In this document: positions 9,324 through 17,157 of the stretch, piece by piece | Numbering within the stretch: position 1 is the first letter of the stretch | Layout of the letters: the number at the start of each line of letters is the position of its first letter | Assembly: GCA_021797675.1 (NCBI GenBank) | Contig: JAJZZH010000151.1 | Coordinates: forward strand, 1-53,798 | Source: Bacillota bacterium | Lineage (GTDB): Bacteria > Bacillota > Sulfobacillia > Sulfobacillales > Sulfobacillaceae | Reading direction: 5' to 3' | DNA: 53,798 nt | The notes under the pieces: model-generated | What the model was told of the DNA's origin: nothing | Database searches by the model: none | Seen by the model: the letters and a program-made list of their open reading frames with translations, nothing else | Position numbers and translations under genes: made by a program

Positions 9324-9926
9324 TTAAGGAATGAAGACCTGGCCAAAAGGTTCGGAGGTTGCCCGGTACCGGCTGGCTGGGCGAATCGGGGTGACGGAGG
9401 GCCGAATGCGCTCGATGTCGCCCTGATGGTAAGCAACCCAGATTTGCGCTTCTTCTTTACTGATGCAAGTTGACAGCGGCCGACTTCGCAGGGAGGCTTC
9501 GGCTGCCGCTAGCGCCTTCGCCTCGTGCCGCAGTATCCCCAGAATCACGGGGTGCGTGGGACGCACGCCCGTCCAAGCTACGAATGCCGACGGCAACGCA
9601 TTATTGCGACTGTGGTTGCAGGCACGGCAGGCTACGACACAATTATCCAAGGAGGTGCGCCCGCCCCAGCAAATAGGCAACACATGTTCCAACGTTGAAC
9701 CCGGTTCTCCGCACCACCCGCAGGTTAGCCCGTCGCGGCGCCGAACTCTGTGATAAATCCGGCGGTAGGCCAGAGGACGGTAATTTAGCCGCAGCACTCC
9801 TTCATGCCAGATGGCCAGTCCGTCGTTCAGGTTTTGCTGCGCCTTTTCCAGGGTGCACGGACTCAGCGGACGTCCGTCAAGATCGACGACCGGCACCGTC
9901 TCGTGCACGATGATGTCATTGATCAT
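9324..9926 (-). CDS. HNH endonuclease
   Basis: Protein of 200 residues. The N-terminal part (VVDLDGRPLSPCTLEKAQ, AYRRIYHRVRRRDG) resembles the leader of stand-alone HNH nucleases. The nuclease core is CGWCG, then LEHVLPICWGGRTSLDNCVV, then CRACNHSRNNA. These supply two Cys pairs for structural zinc, the catalytic His of LEHV and the Asn/His finger. The start at 9926 is set by AAGGAG seven bases upstream; the frame is open further upstream without a site. Likely a homing- or mobile-element-type nuclease or a restriction relative; the target is unknown. It sits at the edge of a region full of transposon debris. Confidence 0.82.
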   Translation of the reverse strand: MINDIIVHETVPVVDLDGRPLSPCTLEKAQQNLNDGLAIWHEGVLRLNYRPLAYRRIYHRVRRRDGLTCGWCGEPGSTLEHVLPICWGGRTSLDNCVVACRACNHSRNNALPSAFVAWTGVRPTHPVILGILRHEAKALAAAEASLRSRPLSTCISKEEAQIWVAYHQGDIERIRPSVTPIRPASRYRATSEPFGQVFIP

Positions 9927-10142
9927 TCGTACTCCTTGCAGCCAAGTTTCGAACCTTGGGGAAGCCTTAGCCAACTCGCATGATGGCGTGGCGGACGACC
10001 AGAACCACCTCCAGCATAACCTGAATGTCATCGGCGCGCAAAGCGAAAAAGCTTACGAATTGGTGAAATTTTGGAAGCGACGTCAGGAAGCGCCATCATG
10101 CTATGGTTGGAGGGGTTGCCGTATTGGCAAATTGCTGGGGCA

Positions 10143-10407
10143 GAATCAGGCCTCTGATCGAGGAGATCGGCCTCTTGCGAGGCCGACCCCTCAATAACGG
10201 TGCGTGTGACTTTCCCGCACACCGCTCTGACTGTTCTTGGCACCCCGTCGACCTCGGATATCCTGATACGGGGTCATCAAGAGCTTTCGGCGGGTCCCCC
10301 CCTGGGCTATGATGCACATGTCTCCCCCTCCGCGTATCGACCGCATGTCCCGTTGTCGGGGTACAGGACTGCCTACCTGGCCTCGCAGGGGGGGTCGAGG
10401 CGGTCAC
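10143..10407 (-). mobile_element. Possible group II intron fragment
   Basis: Read on the minus strand, this stretch has a hairpin of the type seen near the reverse-transcriptase gene in bacterial group II introns (GAGCGGTGTGCGGGAAAG then TCACACGCACCG, 10198-10227). It is followed by a run ending GAGGGGTCGG and a perfect 6-bp stem GGCCTC/GAGGCC at 10168-10183. No reverse transcriptase or domain V is recognisable. The assignment is by resemblance only. Confidence 0.3.
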
Positions 10408-10601
10408 CCGTTAGGCGCCCCGTCGCTCCGCCGAGGTCGCAGCGTCTCCCGTTCATCCCGCCGCATCGGCATTCAGCATCCGCTTTTAACCTGCACATCT
10501 GGGGTGGGGACCTCGCGGCACTCCCTCTCTCCTTCGCCACGTGCCTCACGGTCGCGCCCCAGACGTATCGTTTGCGACATGGACCACGATGTCGTACCGA
10601 A
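10408..10601. other. Decayed accessory DNA
   Basis: No protein is recognisable in any frame. Base composition and position between mobile-element fragments suggest debris. The last dozen bases before the IS21-like end at 10602 weakly resemble the corresponding flank at 53671-53682. Confidence 0.3.
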
Positions 10602-10700
10602 TGTCTATGGCCAAAGAGACACGGCCAGTTTGGCCATTAACAATTCCCCACCATGGCCACTAAAAAGCTGGCACGGTCCTCACCCTTGTCGGATGATCAA
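10602..10700 (+). mobile_element. IS21-like left-end terminal repeats (orphan copy)
   Basis: Begins TGTCTATGGCCAAA and contains repeated GGCCA / TTCCCCAC units, typical of the multiple terminal repeats of IS21-family ends. It finishes GTCCTCACCCTTGTCGGATGA. The same arrangement and orientation recur at 53683-53798. No istA follows, so this is a solo end left by deletion. Confidence 0.6.
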
Positions 10701-10764
10701 CAGGGGGTCACCGATCCCCATCGCTAGAGTGCAGCGCGCCCTGCGTTCCAGGCCTCGATGCGCC

Positions 10765-11253
10765 TTACTTGGATAGCGGCCTGTGCAGTTGTATTTCGAA
10801 CCCTGGCCGGGAGACATACGCGCAATAATCGACTTTCCCACGGTAATCCAAGTACGCCTGGTACTGCATGCGGACCGCAGGTTCCGAAATCCAGTCCAGC
10901 ACCTTATCCTTAGCGACCCAACGACTGGCGGGGGTTTCGTCGGAAGTGCGTAAAGCTCCGCCCAATGGCCTGCACCCGAACGTCAGCAGGGTTTTCGTTG
11001 GAAGCTTCGTCATTCCGTCATGCGCTTGATATACCGCCGTGTTGGAATACACGCCGATCAAGTAATCCACCACCGTATCGATGCCGCTTTCCTCTTGGAT
11101 CTCCCGCCGCAAGGCTTCGATGAGGTTCTCACCGGCTTCCACCTTGCCACCCGGGGGGACCCACTCTCCATTACGGGTCCGTACCAACAGGATTTGTCCT
11201 TGGGTGTCTTCTACCATTCCGTATACGGCGATAATATGAGTCGGTATCACCAT
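10765..11253 (-). CDS. Nudix hydrolase
   Basis: Protein of 162 residues with a canonical Nudix box at about residues 36-58 (GKVEAGENLIEALRREIQEE, then SG), which binds Mg2+ and cleaves nucleoside diphosphates linked to another moiety. Preceding strands IIAVYGMVEDTQGQILLVRT and WVPPGG match the fold. Of the two ATGs (11259 and 11253), the second lies seven bases after GGAGGG and is preferred; the first abuts the site. The substrate cannot be deduced; housecleaning of oxidised nucleotides or an ADP-sugar is possible. It is isolated between IS debris with no operon partners. Confidence 0.9.
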   Translation of the reverse strand: MVIPTHIIAVYGMVEDTQGQILLVRTRNGEWVPPGGKVEAGENLIEALRREIQEESGIDTVVDYLIGVYSNTAVYQAHDGMTKLPTKTLLTFGCRPLGGALRTSDETPASRWVAKDKVLDWISEPAVRMQYQAYLDYRGKVDYCAYVSRPGFEIQLHRPLSK

Positions 11254-11438
11254 CGGCATTCCCTCCGCGTGTCCACGATGTCCGCCAGGTGCGTTGTGGG
11301 GACTTTGTCGTGAGTTCTTCGCCGTCTAAGTTGTACCGGTAGGGGAGATCGTTTCCGCGCTCCTCAATACCCCGGCACCCGCACGGTGGCTCGGCAGTGT
11401 GCGCCGGCATAGACCCGAAACTCGGTGAATCCTCGGGA

Positions 11439-11546
11439 TCAATCCACCGGAATCAGGCGTCCTTCGCGTTCCCACTTCCGGAATCCGTCGATGCTCATAC
11501 CGAACATCTTGGCTGCTCTGCCAATATTCACAAATTGATCGTCCAT
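11439..11546 (-). pseudogene. Truncated IS607 TnpA N-terminus
   Basis: A 35-codon frame beginning MDDQFVNIGRAAKMFGMS and continuing through a FRKWEREGRLIPV segment matches the MerR-like DNA-binding region of IS607-family serine recombinases. It stops exactly where the family continues into the linker before the resolvase domain. No catalytic domain follows. It is a second IS607 fossil, in the opposite orientation to those at 5.1 and 24.2 kb. Whether the short HTH peptide is still made is unknown. Confidence 0.6.
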
Positions 11547-11617
11547 CCTATTTTATCTCCAGATACTCTACGATCAATTATGATGCTTTACACGCAATTA
11601 TCAGATGCGTCGTAAAA

Positions 11618-11637
11618 CTCCGCCGTTCAGAGCGGAG
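11618..11637 (-). terminator. Hairpin with T-run on minus strand
   Basis: Stem CTCCGC / GCGGAG with an 8-base loop. On the minus strand it is followed by TTTTACG, giving a short intrinsic-terminator shape. It lies between the decayed frame at 11.7-12.2 kb and the IS607 fragment. Confidence 0.4.
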
Positions 11638-11689
11638 ATATAAGGCGTTGCCGTCAGGCAAATCTCTTGCTGAAATACACAGGTTCGTT

Positions 11690-12200
11690 CTTTGACAACT
11701 GGATACATTCGTGCGGTTGTCTCCCGCAATCGTGGGGGGCACGGCTTTAACGACTTTGGCTATGAGCGGTGCCTTGGGGCCGCCCCACGATCTAACCGAA
11801 AAGGTTTTAGCCACCAAGCCGGAAATTCCATGTACTTGAGCGTTTTCTACCGTCAAGCTTATCGTGTACGATTGGCCAGCAGTAAGCGCTGCCGGATCGC
11901 CTATCCCCTCAACGGTACGGTCAGCGGCACTGACGGACTTCTTATTCAGCGGCAGTTTCGAAGGGAGTTTTGGGAAGACCTCATTGATGAGGAGTGCTTC
12001 GCACCTTTATCGAAAAATCCATTGCAAGCCACGTATTGCCATTTATGCAACCCGGTCCCTCACCAACCTTAGGTGGCCCCACCAGCAGGGATTTAACGTT
12101 GTTCTGCGGGCCTGCCGCTTCCGGTCTTGGCACAACACGTATTGCAACGGCGCTGCTGCTCAGAAAAACGCTGACCCCATGAACGAGCCGGATAGATGCC
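11690..12200 (-). pseudogene. Decayed secreted-type protein gene (unrecognised)
   Basis: On the minus strand one frame gives a hydrophobic leader-like segment (VSVFLSSSAVAIRVV) and continues for some 75 codons to a stop near 11990. Another frame continues with beta-sandwich-like sequence (ALTAGQSYTISLTVENAQ). This looks like one frameshifted gene for an exported protein. I cannot name a family, and the joining of the two pieces is inference. The surrounding 11254-12412 interval has no intact gene. Confidence 0.25.
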
Positions 12201-12373
12201 AGATAACGAGGAGTTAAGCGAGCGTGGCAAACTCCGTGTCATCCGCCTTGCGGCCCCTTCTTGGATCCAGGGCGACGGCGATCTCCGCGGACGGATAGGA
12301 GCACCGCCTTCCAGATCGTTGTCTGATCGAAGGTCCATCGTGGCACGGGGGTTCATGGGGGTTTCTTCTTTCT

Positions 12374-12404
12374 CGCGGATCGCCGTGAAACGCACGGCTC
12401 CGCG
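12374..12404 (-). terminator. Strong stem-loop after the ABC operon
   Basis: Nested stem of 12 pairs: CGCGGA/TCCGCG outside and GCCGTG/CACGGC inside, with a 2-base bulge and a 5-base loop. It starts nine bases beyond the stop of the last permease gene. No U-tract follows on the minus strand, so it may be a 3' protective structure or a Rho-assisted terminator. Confidence 0.5.
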
Positions 12405-12412
12405 GCAGGCAG

Positions 12413-13312
12413 CTATCCCTTAATTCCGGTGAGGTTGATGCCTTGGATAAAGGTGCGCTGGGTTAGGAAGAAGAGCAAGATCATCGGCAGGGTCGCCACC
12501 GTCGACGCCGCCATCAAGAGACCCCACTGTGTGCCATAGGCACTGAGAAAGGACTGCAGGCCCAGGGAAATGGTGTAGAGGGACTGACGGTTGATATAGA
12601 TCAAAGGGCCCAGAAAGTCGTTCCACGCGTACATGAATTGAAACAGGGCCACCGTGGCCAATGCAGGCTTGGCCAGCGGCAAGATGATTCGGTAGTAAAT
12701 GGCGAATTCACTGGCGCCATCGATGCGTGCGGCGTCTGACAGCGTCTGCGGGATGGTGAGAAAGAACTGTCGTAGCAGAAACGTGCTGAATACGCTGCTG
12801 CCAAAAAAGGTGGGGATGATTAACGGCTTGAAGGACCCAACCCAGCCGAGGGCATGGAATAGGATAAAGAGCGGGATCATGATGACCTGGAACGGAATCA
12901 TCATGGTGGCGATCATGATCATGAAGACCGTCTGCCGACCTCGCCATCGTACCCGGGCAAATCCATAGGCGACCAGGCTGCTCGACAGCAACACGCCGAG
13001 AACGGTCGCCACGCCGTAGTAGAGCGTGTTGAGCAGGTAGCGAAAGAACGGAATGAATCCGAGAGCCTTGGGATAATTGAACCAGGCGAAGGGATTGGGA
13101 AGCCATACCGGAGGCCACACAAAGATCTGGCTCGGAAGTTTCAAAGAGGTCGACACCATCCAAAAGAACGGCAAGATAAATAGCAGGGCCAACACGATCA
13201 ATACCCCGTGCCGGACTCCGATGCCCGCCAGGCGTCGCAACCGAGGAGGCTTTCGCACCACGGGCCTCGATGGGGTGTGGGCTACCGAAATGCTTTGGCG
13301 AGGAAGATCCAT
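12413..13312 (-). CDS. Carbohydrate ABC transporter permease (MalG type)
   Basis: Inner-membrane permease of 299 residues with about six helices (first at about residues 30-52). The ATPase-docking EAA loop is seen as DGASEFAIYYRIILPLAKPA near residues 198-218. The C-terminus QGINLTGIKG is typical of MalG/UgpE-type sugar permeases. AGGAG lies 10 bases before the ATG. It is the third gene of a three-gene operon on the minus strand, 67 bases after the binding protein. No ATP-binding subunit is encoded in the operon, so a shared MsmX/MsmK-like ATPase elsewhere is likely (family knowledge). Confidence 0.93.
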   Translation of the reverse strand: MDLPRQSISVAHTPSRPVVRKPPRLRRLAGIGVRHGVLIVLALLFILPFFWMVSTSLKLPSQIFVWPPVWLPNPFAWFNYPKALGFIPFFRYLLNTLYYGVATVLGVLLSSSLVAYGFARVRWRGRQTVFMIMIATMMIPFQVIMIPLFILFHALGWVGSFKPLIIPTFFGSSVFSTFLLRQFFLTIPQTLSDAARIDGASEFAIYYRIILPLAKPALATVALFQFMYAWNDFLGPLIYINRQSLYTISLGLQSFLSAYGTQWGLLMAASTVATLPMILLFFLTQRTFIQGINLTGIKG

Positions 13313-13379
13313 CGTGTGCGCGCTCCTTTCGTTGATCTCGGGCCGGAGAGCAATCGCCTCCGGCCCCTTTGCAAAGTCC

Positions 13380-14735
13380 TTACGGGGCCTGGGTGCCCAC
13401 CAATTGCTGATTGGTCACGGTTTGCACATGGCGCAGCGCCGCAATGGGTTTTTCCCTCCCCTCGAGCACACCATCGACGGCATTGGTCATCTTGGTCTCG
13501 AAGTATTGTTCTACGGGCGTAACCGGGGTTACACGGTCAAAGCGGTTGGCTAACGCGGCCACGAAGTATTTGCGCCAGGGATTGGCGTTAACGAATTTTT
13601 TGTAGGCTGGTTGCTTGGTCACGGCAGGCGACGGAGGCAGCCACCCCCCCAAGGGGTCGTGGGAAGCCGCCCAGCGGACGTTGTGATATCCCGCCAGCCA
13701 GGCGATGAATGTCCACGCTGCACGGGGATATTTGGCGCCGCGGGGAATGATGTTGTAGTTGCCGTTAATCCAGGATGCGCCGTAATGGCCTCCGGGTGGA
13801 GCGGGTAAGGGGGCTACGCCATATTGGAGTTTAGGGTCGTTTTGCTGAATTTGCGGGATCTCCCACATGCCGTTGATGTAAAAGCCCGCTTTGCCCATAT
13901 CGAAAGGATCCTCACCGCCGCCCGCCGCCGCGCTGAAGGCTGATGCAAATCCGCCGACTTTGGCGAACGGGTATTTCCGGTATTCGGCGATGAACTTCAT
14001 CTCCTTAATCGCGTTCGGCGTAAGCAGGTTGTATTTGCCGTGGATGACGTCGTTGACGTTGAAGACGCCGGTAAGCGCATCCCAGGTGTCCGCATAAAAT
14101 CCCATTTGTTTGATCGAGCCACCCTTGCCGTACTTCCACATCTTGGCTTGATCGCTCGTCAATTGGGCCATCGTTTTGGGAGGGCGGTGGGGATTGAGTC
14201 CCGCCTGTTTCATCATCGTCTTGTTGTAAAAGAGCAACAGGTCGTTCATCGTCCACGGGAGCCCATAGAGCTTGCCCCTGTAGGTCGAGAACTTCAGGCT
14301 GACTGGGTAAAACCATGACCGCATCCCCCGGTAAGGTCCCTTCATGAACCGATTCAGACTCAGGATTGAATGATTTTGGGCGAAGGAGCCGATCGAAGGA
14401 TTCCACTCGGTAAACACATCCGGGGGATTGCCGGCGGCAATCGCCGTAAGCAGCTTGGCGTCGCCGGACGCTGAGGGTACCGCGAGCGTTTTGACCTGAA
14501 TCCCGGGATGCGTCCGATTAAAGTCCGCCACCATGTTCTTCACCAAGGTTTCCCATCGTCCCGACCACATGTTCCAGTAGATCAGGTGAATGACTCTTCT
14601 GGGGTGGGCAGGTCCCCGACGCGCTGCTTGCACGAAAGACGGAACGAGGCTGTTGGCTCCGACCAGCGCGGCGACGAAGGTGACGGTTACCCACCCTATG
14701 CGCGACGATTGCTTAACATCTTTCATCACATCCAT
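13380..14735 (-). CDS. Sugar ABC transporter substrate-binding protein
   Basis: Solute-binding protein of 451 residues. Residues 1-38 form a Sec-type signal (basic start, hydrophobic VTVTFVAALVGANSLV, possible AXA cleavage at FVQAA). No lipobox Cys is present. The mature sequence has IHLIYWNMWSGRWETLVKNM, FNRTHPGIQVKTL, AIAAGNPPDVFTEW and YRGKLYGLPWTMND, all standard for family 1 sugar-binding proteins. It sits between the two permease genes, an unusual position since the binding protein is usually first. The ATG at 14735 follows AAAGGA. The ligand is probably an oligosaccharide (inference). Confidence 0.93.
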   Translation of the reverse strand: MDVMKDVKQSSRIGWVTVTFVAALVGANSLVPSFVQAARRGPAHPRRVIHLIYWNMWSGRWETLVKNMVADFNRTHPGIQVKTLAVPSASGDAKLLTAIAAGNPPDVFTEWNPSIGSFAQNHSILSLNRFMKGPYRGMRSWFYPVSLKFSTYRGKLYGLPWTMNDLLLFYNKTMMKQAGLNPHRPPKTMAQLTSDQAKMWKYGKGGSIKQMGFYADTWDALTGVFNVNDVIHGKYNLLTPNAIKEMKFIAEYRKYPFAKVGGFASAFSAAAGGGEDPFDMGKAGFYINGMWEIPQIQQNDPKLQYGVAPLPAPPGGHYGASWINGNYNIIPRGAKYPRAAWTFIAWLAGYHNVRWAASHDPLGGWLPPSPAVTKQPAYKKFVNANPWRKYFVAALANRFDRVTPVTPVEQYFETKMTNAVDGVLEGREKPIAALRHVQTVTNQQLVGTQAP

Positions 14736-14804
14736 CCATCCTTTCTTCCCTTTCTTCGATCAGGGTCGGCCAGGTTTCCAATTCTTCGCAAACGCCGCTA
14801 GGCG

Positions 14805-15710
14805 TCACTCTCCGCCGTAATAGACCCAGCGTGCGGACGAGCGAAAGATGAGCAGGGTGGCGAGCAAGATCAAGATAAAGAGAATCCACGCCATGGCGGA
14901 GGCGTAGCCCATATGCAGAAACTGAAACGCCTGCTGGTACATGTACAGAGAATAGAACAGGGTTGAGTTGGACGGGCCACCCGAGGTCATGACATAGGCC
15001 TGGGTAAAGTACTGAAAGGACCCAATAATGCCGAGAATCGTGTTGAACAAGATCACGGGACTGATAAACGGCAGCGTGATATACCGGATCTTGTGGATCC
15101 CGGTGGCTCCCTCGATGCTGGCCGCCTCATAGAGTTCCGTGGGTACGCCCTGCAGCGCAGCCAAATAAATCACCATCGGCGCGCCTAACCCCCAGAGTCC
15201 CATCAGGATCAAAGCGGGCTTGGCCCAGACCACCGAGAAGGTCCAGCCCGGCCCAGGAATGCCGACGTCACGCAAGATGGAGTCGATGAGTCCAAATGAG
15301 GGGTTGAAAAGCCAGAGCCAGAGGATCGACGCAGCTACCGCGGGAACCACCGCCGGCAGGTAAAAGATGGTGCGGTAAATGGCGAGACCGCGGACATTCA
15401 TGTTGAGCAGGATGGCAATCCCGATGGCCAACACCGTCGACAACGGCACGGAAATCGCGGTGAAATAGAGCGTGTTGTACAGCGAGGTCCAAAATAACGA
15501 GTCATGCACCAAGGCTTGGTAATTGGCGAGGCCAATCCAGCGGGCCGGGGTCAGGATATTGTAATTGGTGAAACTGTAATACAGCGAAGCTACGAACGGA
15601 AACAGGCTAAACGCCAAAAAGCCGATAATCCACGGCGAGATGAACAGCCATCCCTGATAACTCTTTTGTAACCCCGAGGATCCCCGAGGCCCCGCAGCAG
15701 CGGTTAACAT
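14805..15710 (-). CDS. Carbohydrate ABC transporter permease (MalF type)
   Basis: Permease of 301 residues with six expected membrane helices. The EAA loop is seen as EAASIEGATGIHKIRYITLP. The early WLFISPWIIGFLAFSLFPFV helix and the FTNYN segment are typical of MalF/UgpA partners. The start at 15710 is preceded by a perfect AGGAGG seven bases upstream; a longer frame to 15788 lacks a site. It is the first gene of the operon and pairs with the permease at 12413-13312 to form the membrane channel. Confidence 0.93.
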   Translation of the reverse strand: MLTAAAGPRGSSGLQKSYQGWLFISPWIIGFLAFSLFPFVASLYYSFTNYNILTPARWIGLANYQALVHDSLFWTSLYNTLYFTAISVPLSTVLAIGIAILLNMNVRGLAIYRTIFYLPAVVPAVAASILWLWLFNPSFGLIDSILRDVGIPGPGWTFSVVWAKPALILMGLWGLGAPMVIYLAALQGVPTELYEAASIEGATGIHKIRYITLPFISPVILFNTILGIIGSFQYFTQAYVMTSGGPSNSTLFYSLYMYQQAFQFLHMGYASAMAWILFILILLATLLIFRSSARWVYYGGE

Positions 15711-15816
15711 GAGTTCCGCCTCCTTAAGAGGGCCCAACCGTGCGCAACCCTGAACATCCTTGTGATTAGATCGTTCCAATTCTAGCACTCGTCACCAATA
15801 GGAGGCAAGTAACAGC

Positions 15817-15847
15817 CTCATAATGTCCATATTCAACAAAGTGTCAA
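15817..15847 (-). promoter_or_regulatory. Candidate promoter of the sugar ABC operon
   Basis: On the minus strand a consensus TTGACA (complement of 15842-15847) is followed after 19 bases by TATGAG (complement of 15817-15822), about 105 bases upstream of the first permease start. The spacing is long, so this is tentative. Confidence 0.35.
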
Positions 15848-16013
15848 ACATAAGCAATGGCTGCTTGGCCTGACGATAGGGTGGTCTTTTCTTATCCGGT
15901 GACCGGCCTTCGTCCGGGGTGGTGAGTATGAAATCGCTCGGGGCAAATGCCGCCCGAATCCGAGAATGCATCCGCGGCGTGGTTAGTGGCTTCATTAAGG
16001 CATGTTGCACCCG

Positions 16014-16128
16014 CTAACTCTCGCCGTCGAAGATCAACGAGTACCCGTGATGGGCCAGGCGATCCATCATCGCCGCGGTCATCTGGTCGTGCGTAAAGAC
16101 CGTGCCCCAGTGGTTATGAGTACTTAAT
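16014..16128 (-). pseudogene. istB: IS21 istB 3' remnant
   Basis: The minus-strand frame ends STHNHWGTVFTHDQMTAAMM and then DRLAHHGYSLIFDGES before a TAG at 16014-16016. This matches the conserved C-terminus of the IS21 helper ATPase IstB (consensus WGEVF...DRLLHH...GESYR). The frame is cut at the left boundary of the IS91-like element (16129), where a stop appears within two codons. The rest of istB is not found on the far side of that element. The flank at 15848-16013 would be the old IS21 right end. Confidence 0.65.
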
Positions 16129-16281
16129 TATTGGACTAAACCGCTGCGCGGTGGTTAAAAACCTTCCCTCTTCTCGATCCGAATTGGCTCTACGTCTTTC
16201 GCAATGACGGTGGGGGATCGTACACTGGAATGCGACGGGGTTTCGTCCTCTCGAACGCACCCCGGATGAAGGAGGCCCATC

Positions 16282-17157
16282 GTGGAACATTCCCCCTACG
16301 CGGACATCTTGCGGCGCATGCGCGACGATCTGATTCTGCGCAAGCTTTCGCCGCATACCGTGGCCAGCTATCTTACGCACGCCCGCCTGTTTTTGGCGTG
16401 GTGCGCCCGCCCGGCGGACGCGCTCGACACCGACGACATTCGCCGCTTTCTCGTCGCCTTGATCACCGAATACCACCTGGCTGCGTCCACCGTCAACGTC
16501 TATAGCGCGGCCATCCGCTTTCTGTTTGCCGTCACCTTGAATCGTTCGCTCAATTATCTGCAGATTCCGCGGCAAAAGGAGCCCCAGACCTTACCCGTGG
16601 TGTTACATCGAACGGAGGTGGCCGCCATCCTGGGCCAGGCTGTCGCCCCCAAACATCGGGCCCTGTTGACGCTCCTCTACGGGTCGGGACTGCGCATCAG
16701 CGAAGCCGCCGCCATGAAAGTGCCGCACATTGATTCCGCCACCATGCGGGTCCTGGTGGTGGGCGGCAAAGGGCAGAAGGATCGGTATACCCTCCTGTCG
16801 AAGGCCGCGTTGACCGCCTTACGCGACTATTGGCGGGCGTGCCGCCCGCACCATCCGGACGGCTGGCTGTTCCCGGGCTCCAACCCCTCGGGGCATATGA
16901 CCCCGGCGGGGATTCGGTTCGCTTTTGATCACGCCGTGGCCCGGGCGCAGATCGTCCGTCCGGTGACGGTGCATACTTTGCGCCATGGTTTCGCCACGCA
17001 TTTGCTGGAAGACGGGGCCACGCTCCTGCAGATTAAGGAGTTACTCGGCCACCGCAGTATTCCGTCCACGACCGTGTATCTGCATCTCGCCCATCTAACG
17101 GGGGGCTTGCAGAGTCCGCTGGACGCCTTCGTCGAACAGGTGGCCCATGGCGGTTGA
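16282..17157 (+). CDS. Tyrosine recombinase of the IS91-like element
   Basis: XerC/D-like integrase of 291 residues. The N-terminal SAM-like core-binding domain covers residues 1-95 (MRDDLILRKLSPHTVASYLT). The catalytic domain shows the first Arg in GSGLRISEA (about 140), Lys in GGKGQKDRY, HTLRHGFATHL (about 231-241), the second His in ELLGHRS, and the nucleophile Tyr in TTVYLHLA (about 267). The complete R-K-H-R-H-Y set suggests activity. The GTG start at 16282 follows GAAGGAGG. Its 3' end overlaps the transposase start by 11 bases, implying coupled translation. In IS91 the equivalent gene is often shortened; here it is full length. Confidence 0.9.
   Translation: MEHSPYADILRRMRDDLILRKLSPHTVASYLTHARLFLAWCARPADALDTDDIRRFLVALITEYHLAASTVNVYSAAIRFLFAVTLNRSLNYLQIPRQKEPQTLPVVLHRTEVAAILGQAVAPKHRALLTLLYGSGLRISEAAAMKVPHIDSATMRVLVVGGKGQKDRYTLLSKAALTALRDYWRACRPHHPDGWLFPGSNPSGHMTPAGIRFAFDHAVARAQIVRPVTVHTLRHGFATHLLEDGATLLQIKELLGHRSIPSTTVYLHLAHLTGGLQSPLDAFVEQVAHGG

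Noticed and set aside
10309-10776. 155-codon plus-strand frame across the IS debris
   Set aside because: Ser/Arg/Pro-rich and runs through non-coding terminal repeats; no start site.
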